Notes under the pieces: generated by a model
Told to the model about the DNA's origin: nothing
What the model saw: only the letters and a program-made list of their open reading frames with translations
Databases searched by the model: none
From: Diphasiastrum complanatum
Taxonomy: Eukaryota > Streptophyta > Lycopodiopsida > Lycopodiales > Lycopodiaceae
Direction of reading: 5' to 3'
NCBI GenBank assembly: GCA_029204225.1
Contig: CM055110.1
Span: forward strand, 46,324,147 to 46,388,146
Length of the DNA: 64,000 nt
Part shown: in pieces, positions 1 through 11,214 of the stretch
Position numbering within the stretch: the stretch's first letter is position 1
Layout: each line of letters opens with the position of its first letter
Made by a program: the position numbers and the translations under genes

Positions 1-746
1 GGGGCGACATATTCGAACTGTAACGGGTTAACCATTGATACAGAGATGCTGCTCGAATTCGGGTGTAAAGCACGGGTGGTTAGCTGCCGGTGCGGGATAG
101 CTGCCGATCGTTTAGCTATAAGGGCTATCGACCAAAAAGTGGTGGGGCGTGACTGAGGCAATGTGCTGCTTAATGGTGAAAGCACGGATAGTTGGAGGGG
201 TGTCCTATGTGGGCTAATTCCGTGATCGATTTGTATGGGCACGGCCAGGCAAAGGTCCGTTGGCAGGACCATCTCAAAGGGGGACCTTGTCTTTGTTACT
301 TGTTAGTAAACCTGCCTGAGTGTCTTACTGGTATGTATTCGTGGTGACGAACTGTCCCTTAGCGTCCATTCGAAATACCAAGTCTCTCATGCAAGACTCA
401 ACTTTCACAGTTCCTTCATTGATCAGCTGCCTTACACGTAACACAAGCCAGCGTACTCATATGTTTCCTCATCATTGCTGGTCCAGAGAAAGCCTATAAC
501 AAACTTTCCTTTCCACAACAAAAACTTGTCAACTTATTAGGTCCAAAGTTCGCCAGTCTCCTCGTGTGAGTATGGCTAGGTCACCTTGAATTTGCCCCCA
601 TTTTGATCAACTTTCATTCAAAACGAACAAAAAGCCTTTCCAACACTTTGCTTCCCATCTGCTAGGATTATGGCTCGATCCAACTTGTTGCCAATCTCTG
701 AAGAGGATCCTAGTCTTTTTCCCTTTGAGGAAAAACCCAACTGATA

Positions 747-1250
747 CTGGATATCACCCATGCTCAGTGAGTTTCAGTTCCGAAGGTGGCCGTCCCAAAA
801 TGAAGACCAACCGCTATAGAGGATCTCCCTGAAATTGCCCTTTCCAACTTTTGACTTCCTGCTTGTGTCTGGTGGGCGTTGTCGCAAATGAAACTAACCC
901 AAGAAATAGGCTAGCCATCCATCCTTTGCAAACATTGAGTCATTTCGTTGTCGTTCACGTGCGAGTACTTGAACTGCAAATCCGCCGCACAGATTCTGGA
1001 TATCGCCCATGCTCAGTGAGTTTCAGTTCCGAAGGTGGCCGTCCCAAAATGAAGACCAACTGCTCCATAGAAGATCTCCCCTGAAATGGCCCTTTCCAAC
1101 TTTTGACTTCCTGCTTGCGTCTGGTGGGCGTTGTCGCAAATGAAACTAACCCAAGAAACAGGCTAGCCATCCATCCTTTGCAAACATTGAGTCGTGTCAT
1201 TGTCGTTCACGTGTGAGTACTTGAACTGCAAATCCGCCCCACAGATTCTG
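747..1250. repeat. Two-copy ~250-bp subrepeat inside the internal region
   Basis: A segment beginning CTGGATATC and containing GCTCAGTGAGTTTCAG is duplicated with an offset of 249-252 bp (747-995 and 996-1250). The second copy ends in CAGATTCTG, where a third would begin. The same pair is present in the next two periods near 3920-4423 and 7096-7599. Confidence 0.8.
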
Positions 1251-1607
1251 TAGTCCTCTTTGTTTGATGGTATCAGCCTTCAAAAGAAAAGGTTCCTTCT
1301 CGAGCCATCAGCTCCTTGTATCACAAGCAATCATGCAAACCAGGCAAAGCACGAGTATTCAAAGAAAGGCCTTTGTCACCAGTTAATAAGGTTCTCGGGT
1401 TTCACGAAAGCGATATCAAATCTACGCTTTTCCCAGACAAAGATATATTTTCAAGTTATGTAATTTTTCAGTACAAAGAGCTGAGCCTCCGACTTGTGGT
1501 GTGCCAGCTTCAATGTTAGTAAAAAGTGGCCAGTAAATTGAGTATTGTGCCAAGTAGCTTAAATGTATAGTTATTTTAATTGGGAGACACCTTTACTTTA
1601 ATCTGAC

Positions 1608-1646
1608 ATCTGATGAGGACATCAGATTTTATAAAGGTGGGGTGGA
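1608..1646 (+). other. Hairpin and polypurine tract before LTR 1
   Basis: A perfect 8-bp inverted repeat with a 4-base loop (ATCTGATG AGGA CATCAGAT) is followed by AAAGGTGGGGTGGA directly abutting the LTR start at 1647. The G-rich tract is where the plus-strand primer of an LTR element is expected, though it carries two pyrimidines. The same arrangement precedes the LTRs at 4820 and 7996. Confidence 0.6.
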
Positions 1647-1923
1647 TGTTGTAAAGCTACCTTTACAAGCTTTACTTCCAGCGCCAGCTATGTCCCCGGC
1701 GCCAGCAGTGCCCCTGCTGCTCCCGGCGCCAACAGCGCCGGCGCCGCTCCCGGCTCCACTGTGACTAGAATCCAGCCGGCGCCAAGTTCCTATGGCTGAA
1801 AATCTTTGATCGGTTCTAGGGAGTCCAGAGAGCTCAGATCGATGTGCAATCACCTCACACAATCTAGGCATGATTAAAGGAAGCCTGGGGATCAATAAAA
1901 TCTAGAGAGAGAAAATGACTTTC

Positions 1924-1930
1924 TATAAAG
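1924..1930 (+). promoter_or_regulatory. Candidate TATA box of LTR 1
   Basis: TATAAAG lies about 240 bp upstream of the AATAAA signal. The equivalent site reads TAGAAAG in LTR 2 (5100-5106) and LTR 3, so the array may have one intact and two damaged promoters. Function is inferred from position only. Confidence 0.4.
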
Positions 1931-2167
1931 AGAAAATCCTAGAGAGGGAAAAATGTGCTTAACCAGCTTGGGTAGAGTGCTTGGTATGAGGGGGGGTGCC
2001 GAATCACACCAATACTATAGGGGAGTGCGGGTTGCGACTCAGGACAAGCTCCAACCAAGTCTCAGCCTCCCTTGCTGGAATGTTGTCATGGCTCTCGCCT
2101 TGGCATGCTAGCGCCCCGGAGACTAGGGTCGGTCGCACACTTGAAATGTAACCTTCTCAGATTTATC

Positions 2168-2173
2168 AATAAA
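2168..2173 (+). terminator. Candidate polyadenylation signal of LTR 1
   Basis: AATAAA occurs here and is kept at 5344-5349 in LTR 2 and 8520-8525 in LTR 3. It would place the R/U5 boundary shortly downstream. Confidence 0.45.
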
Positions 2174-2883
2174 GTGGGATTTTTCTCAAACTGACTCTGA
2201 TTACCTTCTGGGTTTCAGTGTTCGGTAAAAGCGCCAGTTGTAAGGCCGCTTTCAAAATTTTTAACTTGGCACATAGCTGAGGGTCGTATCCCGGGACGCC
2301 AGCGGTATGCCGTCGGGACCATTCGGTCCTTGGCGCCAGCGGTATGCTGTCGGGACTATTTGGTCCAGGAACTGGTTGTTTCCATATTTGTCGCAGCTTG
2401 TGGTTTTGAGTGTTCCTTGCATGAACGTGAATGGGTTAAGCTCTTGGGGAACGGGCTCTAACCTGTCGGCTGAGTTGGATGGCTTGCTTGGGTGGATGTT
2501 ACCTGTTTATGGCTGTCCAGTCTGGCGTGGCGCCAGGTTGGCTTCCAGCGCTCGTGACGAAGCTTTCAGTTGGTTAAGTCTGATGTAAGTCAGACCGCTT
2601 GGCTGGAATGGATGTTATTCATTTGTAACAAAGCTTCGAGTTGGTTAAGTTTGATGTATGTCGGGCGGCTTGCTTGGAGGGAAGTCACCCACATCGGGAC
2701 CCCCGATCTGGCATGGCGCCAGGTTGGATCTCAACGTTGGTTTTCGGAACTTCAAGTTGGTTAAGTCCGATCGTTGTTGGCGAGCTAGCTGCTTGTATGT
2801 CAAGTGGGTTTGGATGGCAAGAGCTGAAGGCTGGGAAGTTAAGTCGTGGTTTCCGGCTCCCTTTGGGATGCTTGCGCTACATG

Positions 2884-2896
2884 TGGTATCAGAGCC
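2884..2896 (+). other. Primer-binding site, tRNA-Met type
   Basis: TGGTATCAGAGCC lies two bases after the LTR end, the standard plant initiator-tRNA-Met PBS. The second copy is at 6060-6072. Confidence 0.8.
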
Positions 2897-2968
2897 GACT
2901 GGTCGGTCAGCTATGCGGATCTCACGGAAATGGCCACGGTTTGGGGTTCATCAAGACAACTGTTGTGC

Positions 2969-3359
2969 AAGGTGCTGCCCACAGTGTAAGCACGGGTGCG
3001 TCCACGGTCGGGGTGGTCGTCAGAACGGGGGACTTGATGAGTCGAGGTGCTGCCCTTGAGGTGTAAGCACGGTCAGTTCTCGCGGCTCGGGCATGGCGCT
3101 GTCTGCACGTAGGACGGATGAGGCAAAGTGCTGCCTAGGGAGGTGAAAGCACGGTCTGTACCTTGTGGGGTGCGGGGCGACATATTCGAACTGTACGGGT
3201 TAACCATTGATACAGAGATGCTGCTCGAATTCGGGTGTAAAGCACGGGTGGTTAGCTGCCGGTGCGGGATAGCTGCCGATCGTTTAGCTATAAGGGCTAT
3301 CGACCAAAAAGTGGTGGGGCGTGACTGAGGCAATGTGCTGCTTAATGGTGAAAGCACGG
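2969..3359 (+). repeat. Five spaced hairpin motifs downstream of the PBS
   Basis: Five variants of GTGCTGCC, a 5-10 base spacer, then GTGWAAGCACGG occur at about 2969-2995, 3045-3072, 3126-3154, 3217-3248 and 3332-3359. GTGCT can pair with AGCAC to form a short stem. Spacing rises from 76 to 115 bp. The block is repeated at 6145-6535, and its last two members appear at the window start. The position just after the PBS suggests a packaging or dimerisation signal, which is inference. Confidence 0.6.
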
Positions 3360-4819
3360 ATAGTTGGAGGGGTGTCCTATGTGGGCTAATTCCGTGATCG
3401 ATTTGTATGGGCACGGCCAGGCAAAGGTCCGTTGGTAGGACCATCTCAAAGGGGGACCTTGTCTTTGTTACTTGTTAGTAAACCTGCCTGAGTGTCTTAC
3501 TGGTATGTATTCGTGGTGACGAACTGTCCCTTAGCGTCCATTCGAAATACCAAGTCTCTCATGCAAGACTCAACTTTCACAGTTCCTTCATTGATCAGCT
3601 GCCTTACACGTAACACAAGCCAGCGTACTCATATGTTTCCTCATCATTGCTGGTCCAGAGAAAGCCTATAACAAACTTTCCTTTCCACAACAAAAACTTG
3701 TCAACTTATTAGGTCCAAAGTTCGCCAGTCTCCTCGTGTGAGTATGGCTAGGTCACCTTGAATTTGCCCCCATTTTGATCAACTTTCATTCAAAACGAAC
3801 AAAAAGCCTTTCCAACACTTTGCTTCCCATCTGCTAGGATTATGGCTCGATCCAACTTGTTGCCAATCTCTGAAGAGGATCCTAGTCTTTTTCCCTTTGA
3901 GGAAAAACCCAACTGATACTGGATATCACCCATGCTCAGTGAGTTTCAGTTCCGAAGGTGGCCGTCCCAAAATGAAGACCAACCGCTATAGAGGATCTCC
4001 CCTGAAATTGCCCTTTCCAACTTTTGACTTCCTGCTTGTGTCTGGTGGGCGTTGTCGCAAATGAAACTAACCCAAGAAATAGGCTAGCCATCCATCCTTT
4101 GCAAACATTGAGTCATTTCGTTGTCGTTCACGTGCGAGTACTTGAACTGCAAATCCGCCGCACAGATTCTGGATATCGCCCATGCTCAGTGAGTTTCAGT
4201 TCCGAAGGTGGCCGTCCCAAAATGAAGACCAACTGCTCCATAGAAGATCTCCCCTGAAATGGCCCTTTCCAACTTTTGACTTCCTGCTTGCGTCTGGTGG
4301 GCGTTGTCGCAAATGAAACTAACCCAAGAAACAGGCTAGCCATCCATCCTTTGCAAACATTGAGTCGTGTCATTGTCGTTCACGTGTGAGTACTTGAACT
4401 GCAAATCCGCCCCACAGATTCTGTAGTCCTCTTTGTTTGATAGTATCAGCCTTCAAAAGAAAAGGTTCCTTCTCGAGCCATCAGCTCCTTGTATCACAAG
4501 CAATCATGCAAACCAGGCAAAGCACGAGTATTCAAAGAAAGGCCTTTGTCACCAGTTAATAAGGTTCTCGGGTTTCACGAAAGCGATATCAAATCTACGC
4601 TTTTCCCAGACAAAGATATATTTTCAAGTTATGTAATTTTTCAGTACAAAGAGCTGAGCCTCCGACTTGTGGTGTGCCAGCTTCAATGTTAGTAAAAAGT
4701 GGCCAGTAAATTGAGTATTGTGCCAAGTAGCTTAAATGTATAGTTATTTTAATTGGGAGACACCTTTACTTTAATCTGACATCTGATGAGGACATCAGAT
4801 TTTATAAAGGTGGGGTGGA

Positions 4820-6057
4820 TGTTGTAAAGCTACCTTTACAAGCTTTACTTCCAGCGCCATCGGCGCCAGCTATGTCCCCGGCGCCAGCAGCGCCCCTGCT
4901 GCTTCCGGCGCCAACGGCGCCGCTCTCGGCTCCACTGTGACTAGAATCCAGCCGGCGCCAAGTTCCTATGGCTGAAAATCTTTGATCGGTTCTAGGGAGT
5001 CCAGAGAGCTCAGATCGATGTGCAATCACCTCACACAATCTAGGCATGATTAAAGGAAGCCTGGGGATCAATAAAATCTAGAGAGAGAAAATGACTTTCT
5101 AGAAAGAGAAAATCCTAGAGAGGGAAAAATGTGCTTAACCAGCTTGGGTAGAGTGCTTGGTATGAGGGGGGGTGCCGAATCACACCAATACTATAGGGGA
5201 GTGCGGGTTGCGACTCAGGGCGAGCTCCAACCAAGTCTCAGCCTCCCTTGCTGGAATGTTGTCATGGCTCTCGCCTTGGCATGCTAGCGCCCCGGAGACT
5301 AGGGTCGGTCGCACACTTGAAATGTAACCTTCTCAGATTTATCAATAAAGTGGGATTTTTCTCAAACTGACTCTGATTACCTTCTGGGTTTCAGTGTTCG
5401 GTAAAAGCGCCAGTTGTAAGGCCGCTTTCAAAATTTTTAACTTGGCACATAGCTGAGGGTCGTATCCCGGGACGCCAGCGGTATGCCGTCGGGACCATTC
5501 GGTCCTTGGCGCCAGCGGTATGCTGTCGGGACTATTTGGTCCAGGAACTGGTTGTTTCCATATTTGTCGCAGCTTGTGGTTTTGAGTGTTCCTTGCATGA
5601 ACGTGAATGGGTTAAGCTCTTGGGGAACGGGCTCTAACCTGTCGGCTGAGTTGGATGGCTTGCTTGGGTGGATGTTACTTGTTTATGGCTGTCCAGTCTG
5701 GCGTGGCGCCAGGTTGGCTTCCAGCGCTCGTGACGAAGCTTTCAGTTGGTTAAGTCTGATGTAAGTCAGACCGCTTGGCTGGAATGGATGTTATTCATTT
5801 GTAACAAAGCTTCGAGTTGGTTAAGTTTGATGTATGTCGGGCGGCTTGCTTGGAGGGAAGTCACCCACATCGGGACCCCCGATCTGGCATGGCGCCAGGT
5901 TGGATCTCAACGTTGGTTTTCGGAACTTCAAGTTGGTTAAGTCCGATCGTTGTTGGCGAGCTGGCTGCTTGTATGTCAAGTGGGTTTGGATGGCAAGAGC
6001 TGAAGGCTGGGAAGTTAAGTCGTGGTTTCCGGCTCTCTTTGGGATGCTTGCGCTACA
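4820..6057 (+). repeat. LTR 2 of the array
   Basis: This 1238-bp LTR has the same ends as LTR 1. It shares with LTR 3 the TAGAAAG variant and an altered GGCGCC tract, so LTR 2 and LTR 3 are closer to each other in the 5' half than either is to LTR 1. Confidence 0.8.
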
Positions 6058-7995
6058 TGTGGTATCAGAGCCGACTGGTCGGTCAGCTATGCGGATCTCA
6101 CGGAAATGGCCACGGTTTGGGGTTCATCAAGACAACTGTTGTGCAAGGTGCTGCCCACAGTGTAAGCACGGGTGCATCCACGGTCGGGGTGGTCGTCAGA
6201 ACGGGGGACTTGATGAGTCGAGGTGCTGCCCTTGAGGTGTAAGCACGGTCAGTTCTCGCGGCTCGGGCATGGCGCTGTCTGCACGTAGGACGGATGAGGC
6301 AAAGTGCTGCCTAGGGAGGTGAAAGCACGGTCTGTACCTTGTGGGGTGCGGGGCGACATATTCGAACTGTACGGGTTAACCATTGATACAGAGATGCTGC
6401 TCGAATTCGGGTGTAAAGCACGGGTGGTTAGCTGCCGGTGCGGGATAGCTGCCGATCGTTTAGCTATAAGGGCTATCGACCAAAAAGTGGTGGGGCGTGA
6501 CTGAGGCAATGTGCTGCTTAATGGTGAAAGCACGGATAGTTGGAGGGGTGTCCTATGTGGGCTAATTCCGTGATCGATTTGTATGGGCACGGCCAGGCAA
6601 AGGTCCGTTGGCAGGACCATCTCAAAGGGGGACCTTGTCTTTGTTACTTGTTAGTAAACCTGCCTGAGTGTCTTACTGGTATGTATTCGTGGTGACGAAC
6701 TGTCCCTTAGCGTCCATTCGAAATACCAAGTCTCTCATGCAAGACTCAACTTTCACAGTTCCTTCATTGATCAGCTGCCTTACACGTAACACAAGCCAGC
6801 GTACTCATATGTTTCCTCATCATTGCTGGTCCAGAGAAAGCCTATAACAAACTTTCCTTTCCACAACAAAAACTTGTCAACTTATTAGGTCCAAAGTTCG
6901 CCAGTCTCCTCGTGTGAGTATGGCTAGGTCACCTTGAATTTGCCCCCATTTTGATCAACTTTCATTCAAAACGAACAAAAAGCCTTTCCAACACTTTGCT
7001 TCCCATCTGCTAGGATTATGGCTCGATCCAACTTGTTGCCAATCTCTGAAGAGGATCCTAGTCTTTTTCCCTTTGAGGAAAAACCCAACTGATACTGGAT
7101 ATCACCCATGCTCAGTGAGTTTCAGTTCCGAAGGTGGCCGTCCCAAAATGAAGACCAACCGCTATAGAGGATCTCCCCTGAAATTGCCCTTTCCAACTTT
7201 TGACTTCCTGCTTGTGTCTGGTGGGCGTTGTCGCAAATGAAACTAACCCAAGAAATAGGCTAGCCATCCATCCTTTGCAAACATTGAGTCATTTCGTTGT
7301 CGTTCACGTGCGAGTACTTGAACTGCAAATCCGCCGCACAGATTCTGGATATCGCCCATGCTCAGTGAGTTTCAGTTCCGAAGGTGGCCGTCCCAAAATG
7401 AAGACCAACTGCTCCATAGAAGATCTCCCCTGAAATGGCCCTTTCCAACTTTTGACTTCCTGCTTGCGTCTGGTGGGCGTTGTCGCAAATGAAACTAACC
7501 CAAGAAACAGGCTAGCCATCCATCCTTTGCAAACATTGAGTCGTGTCATTGTCGTTCACGTGTGAGTACTTGAACTGCAAATCCGCCCCACAGATTCTGT
7601 AGTCCTCTTTGTTTGATGGTATCAGCCTTCAAAAGAAAAGGTTCCTTCTCGAGCCATCAGCTCCTTGTATCACAAGCAATCATGCAAACCAGGCAAAGCA
7701 CGAGTATTCAAAGAAAGGCCTTTGTCACCAGTTAATAAGGTTCTCGGGTTTCACGAAAGCGATATCAAATCTACGCTTTTCCCAGACAAAGATATATTTT
7801 CAAGTTATGTAATTTTTCAGTACAAAGAGCTGAGCCTCCGACTTGTGGTGTGCCAGCTTCAATGTTAGTAAAAAGTGGCCAGTAAATTGAGTATTGTGCC
7901 AAGTAGCTTAAATGTATAGTTATTTTAATTGGGAGACACCTTTACTTTAATCTGACATCTGATGAGGACATCAGATTTTATAAAGGTGGGGTGGA
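6058..7995 (+). repeat. Complete internal region B of the array
   Basis: This region of 1938 bp has exactly the length of region A, with PBS at 6060-6072 and hairpin block at 6145-6535. It carries the same subrepeat pair and no coding capacity. Confidence 0.78.
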
Positions 7996-9214
7996 TGTTG
8001 TAAAGCTACCTTTACAAGCTTTACTTCCAGCGCCATCGGCGCCAGCTATGTCCCCGGCGCCAGCAGCGCCCCTGCTGCTTCCGGCGCCAACGGCGCCGCT
8101 CTCGGCTCCACTGTGACTAGAATCCAGCCGGCGCCAAGTTCCTATGGCTGAAAATCTTTGATCGGTTCTAGGGAGTCCAGAGAGCTCAGATCGATGTGCA
8201 ATCACCTCACACAATCTAGGCATGATTAAAGGAAGCCTGGGGATCAATAAAATCTAGAGAGAGAAAATGACTTTCTAGAAAGAGAAAATCCTAGAGAGGG
8301 AAAAATGTGCTTAACCAGCTTGGGTAGAGTGCTTGGTATGAGGGGGGGTGCCGAATCACACCAATACTATAGGGGAGTGCGGGTTGCGACTCAGGGCGAG
8401 CTCCAACCAAGTCTCAGCCTCCCTTGCTGGAATGTTGTCATGGCTCTCGCCTTGGCATGCTAGCGCCCCGGAGACTAGGGTCGGTCGCACACTTGAAATG
8501 TAACCTTCTCAGATTTATCAATAAAGTGGGATTTTTCTCAAACTGACTCTGATTACCTTCTGGGTTTCAGTGTTCGGTAAAAGCGCCAGTTGTAAGGCCG
8601 CTTTCAAAATTTTTAACTTGGCACATAGCTGAGGGTCGTATCCCGGGACGCCAGCGGTATGCCGTCGGGACCATTCGGTCCTTGGCGCCAGCGGTATGCT
8701 GTCGGGACTATTTGGTCCAGGAACTGGTTGTTTCCATATTTGTCGCAGCTTGTGGTTTTGAGTGTTCCTTGCATGAACGTGAATGGGTTAAGCTCTTGGG
8801 GAACGGGCTCTAACCTGTCGGCTGAGTTGGATGGCTTGCTTGGGTGGATGTTACCTATTTATGGCGCCAGGTTGGCTTCCAGCGCTCGTGACAAAGCTTT
8901 CAGTTGGTTAAGTCTGATGTAAGTCAGACCGCTTGGCTGGAATGGATGTTATTCATTTGTAACAAAGCTTCGAGTTGGTTAAGTTTGATGTATGTCGGGC
9001 GGCTTGCTTGGAGGGAAGTCACCCACATCGGGACCCCCGATCAGGCATGGCGCCAGGTTGGATCTCAATGTTGGTTTTCGGAATTTCAAGTTGGTTAAGT
9101 CTGATCGTTGTTGGCGAGTTGGCTGCTTGTATGTCAAGTGGGTTTGGATGGCAAGAGTTGAAGGCTGGGAAGCTAAGTCGTGGTTCCCGGCTCCCTGTGG
9201 ATCCCTGTGCTACA
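7996..9214 (+). repeat. LTR 3, right end of the array
   Basis: This 1219-bp LTR has an 18-bp deletion near 8865 (the Trp-Arg-like GTCTGGCGTGG stretch of the others is missing) and a cluster of substitutions in its last 170 bases. It still ends CTACA, then passes without a PBS into the coding relic of the neighbouring gypsy element. That marks it as the terminal 3' LTR. Confidence 0.75.
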
Positions 9215-9242
9215 GTTGGGCCTTCGTTTCCATGTATTTTTG

Positions 9243-11190
9243 TCATGCCTTGAGGGCTTGCTTGGCCTGGGCGAGCTCTTGCGTTGCGCTTGCCCGATAC
9301 TTATTGAATTCCGCTTGGTAGCTGTTCAGGGTTTGGCTATAAATCTGCACCTGACGCCGTAAAAGATTCATCTCTGATTGGGAAAACGACCTTGTGTCCG
9401 GTGCAGATTGAGCTAACCAGACGAGCTTCTCATCTTGTAAGGCTTTAACCTCCGTCCCCAGGCGCGTGTTCTCTGCTTCCAAAATTGTAAGTTGCGCCTG
9501 GATGGGGGCAAGTCGTTGGGATGCTTCAGTTTGAAGCTCCTGCACCTTTGTGGAGGCCTCCATCAGCGCTTTGGAGAGGCTTTGAATATATTTGTTTAGG
9601 CCCTCCTCCTTCTGCTGCAACTTGGCAGTCTCCTGGTGCCCTGCTTGTTCATGTTGTTGAGCTAGAATCAGCTCTTGCTGCAGCTTGGTGAGATCTGAGG
9701 TCTGCTCGGAGCTGTGTATTATTTGTTGCCAACTGTAGTACCTTGCTTTCCAGAATAGCTTTGGCTGCTACCGCATCCAAGATGTATTTTCCTAGGGTTT
9801 GGTACCTAGTCGTTAGATCCGTGGGAGCAGCTGGTACACTGGCACTGGCAGAGGGCTTCTGTTGTATCGGCCCCGACGACTTGTGAAATTTCGTCGTCAT
9901 TGTCCTCGATCAGATTTTCATTTATCCTGATGGCATCTGGGGCGGTAGGGTCAGTCCGATCTGGTGATTCTACAAAAATTGTTTGTACAAATGCGTCATC
10001 AGGCAGCGGTTGGCTGCCCTCGACAACCTTTGGCGAAGCGGATGGGGTGTGAGAAACAACTATGGAAACAGGGGTGAGGACGGTTTGTCCGAACGAGAGG
10101 ATGGGAGAAACAGTGGAGAACTGAAGGGTGGTGTGGAGTATGGAAGAAGGTGAGGATGGAGTGGAGGTGAAAAACTGATAACTTTCATCCATGCCAGAAT
10201 GTTGGGGGACAGTTGCGAATCAGAAGGGTTGAATGTGAGAAGAGCCACGGTGGTGGCAGGAGTAATGGAGGATGCGATGGTGATGGATGGAGCAACGGAC
10301 ACTGGAAGAGAAGTAGGAGTGATATCAACAGAAGAAACGTGAATGGAGACAGAAACATATGTGGATGGAATAGGAAGAGAGGTAGCGACAACAGAAATAG
10401 GAGTGGGGGGTTGCACGGAAGATGAAGTGGCGGTGGTTGATGGAGTGGTTAGTGCGGTAGTGGAGACACGTCTTCGGGTGACAGGTGGAGATGTGAAAGT
10501 AGAGGCAGTGCCACGCATTCGTTTGTTGGCCGTTGTGTTAATGATTGTAGGTTGGGAAGAGGTAGATGCTTGAGATGGTGGGTAAAGATTAGTATGTGGC
10601 ACAAGGGTAGATAGGAGTGATGAGCGTTGGAAACCGCGCACTTTCGTCTCAAGAAGTGCGCAGGCAAAGTTACACAACAGGGGGCCTGCTGCGATTTGCT
10701 CACGGTTGTTGGGTTTGATAAAGTTTGTTAGTTCTCGAATAAGGAAGCTCTGCCAGTCATATGGCACAACAGAGGGGTTAGGAAATTCCAGAAAGGATTC
10801 CACTATCTGACTCAGCAGCGTAGACTGGATTCTGTCCTTGCGAAATGTTGAAATAACCAAAAAGTTATTCAACAGATGCGCAGCTATCTGGATTGCGGGT
10901 TCCGTGATAGCTTCTATCAGGTAACCATTGTTAGTCTAGATGGGAATTTCTGGTGTGGTTTGGGTGACGAAGGGTTTGATCAAAGCTTTGGCGTGACGAT
11001 GGGAGATGGGTTGATGATCACCGGACATAATGCCAACGGTGATCATCGAGTCGACGTTAATCTTGACCTTGTACATGGTACCTTGGTACAGGAAGTGAAA
11101 ACGAGCTTTGTCCTCATCCCAAGTGGCGTAAGCATGAAGGGCGAGGCCCATGTTAATCTCAGAATGGAAGAGCGTCGAGTAAAAACCCAT
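9243..11190 (-). pseudogene. Extra 3' reading frame of the gypsy element, coiled-coil protein, frameshifted
   Basis: Downstream of the RT relic a run of overlapping minus-strand frames (11190-10936, 10872-10060, 10192-9806, 9900-9649, 9620-9243) reads as one broken gene. The N-terminal part (about 11190-10650) is globular with aromatic and hydrophobic residues. The middle (10640-10060) is very rich in Ser, Thr and Pro. The C-terminal 125 codons (9620-9243) have heptad spacing of Leu, Ala and Gln typical of a coiled coil. At least one stop near 10936 and three frame changes separate the parts. Some Athila/Tat elements carry an additional frame between pol and the 3' LTR, which this position fits. 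I do not recognise the family; resemblance to plant mobile-domain proteins is only a suspicion. Its function is unknown. Confidence 0.5.
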
Positions 11191-11214
11191 TGCTTCAAGG
11201 AGGGGTCCGGCTCT

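Larger units (their letters stand above)
1..1646 (+). repeat. Partial internal region of the array (left-most copy)
   Basis: This is the 3' part of an internal region, nearly identical to 3174-4819 and 6350-7995. It opens with the last two of five hairpin motifs and ends at the polypurine-like tract before the first LTR. Only short antisense or overlapping frames of 60-80 codons occur, recurring identically in each copy; none resembles a known protein. One extra A near position 22 distinguishes it from the other copies. Confidence 0.75.
1647..2881 (+). repeat. LTR 1 of the array
   Basis: This 1235-bp LTR has TG...CA ends. Its first 22 bases form an inverted repeat (TTGTAAAG CTAC CTTTACAA). 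The U3 part is rich in GGCGCC palindromes (1680-1790). TATAAAG at 1924-1930 and AATAAA at 2168-2173 suggest promoter and polyadenylation positions. The 3' third carries three AGTTGGTTAAGT direct repeats (about 2568, 2639, 2755). Of the three LTRs only this one keeps TATAAAG. Confidence 0.8.
2882..4819 (+). repeat. Complete internal region A of the array
   Basis: This region of 1938 bp lies between LTR 1 and LTR 2. It begins with the PBS, then the five-hairpin block (2969-3359), then non-coding sequence with the ~250-bp subrepeat. No frame over about 140 codons exists and none looks like gag or pol. It differs from region B by a few substitutions, for example near 3437 and 4442. Confidence 0.78.
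1..9214 (+). mobile_element. Tandem array of a non-autonomous LTR retrotransposon
   Basis: The first 9.2 kb repeats with a period of 3173-3176 bp. Each period is one ~1.23-kb direct repeat starting TGTTGTAAAG and ending GCTACA, followed two bases later by TGGTATCAGAGCC, the usual plant tRNA-Met primer-binding site, then 1938 bp of internal DNA ending in a G-rich tract. This is the order LTR, internal, LTR, internal, LTR with shared LTRs, a structure expected from unequal recombination between LTRs. The window opens inside an internal region, so the 5' end and target duplication are not visible. The third LTR ends at CTACA and unrelated sequence follows. No gag or pol motif is present in either strand, so the element must depend on an enzyme source elsewhere. 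A plain satellite is less likely because PBS, polypurine tract and TG...CA ends fall in the right order. Confidence 0.82.

Noticed and set aside
1608-1627. Hammerhead ribozyme core (CTGATGAG)
   Set aside because: The text is a simple 8-bp hairpin; the required GAAA core partner and three-way junction are absent.
3073-3444. 123-codon minus-strand frame repeated at 6249-6620 as a gene
   Set aside because: It lies across the hairpin block of a non-coding element and repeats only because the DNA repeats; no protein-like motif.
1-9214. Tandem 3.17-kb unit as ribosomal intergenic spacer or classical satellite
   Set aside because: No rRNA sequence is present and the unit contains PBS, purine tract and TG...CA LTR ends in correct order.
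10213-10573. Plus-strand Gly/Arg/Asn-rich frames
   Set aside because: They are antisense shadows of the Ser/Thr/Pro-rich minus-strand ORF.
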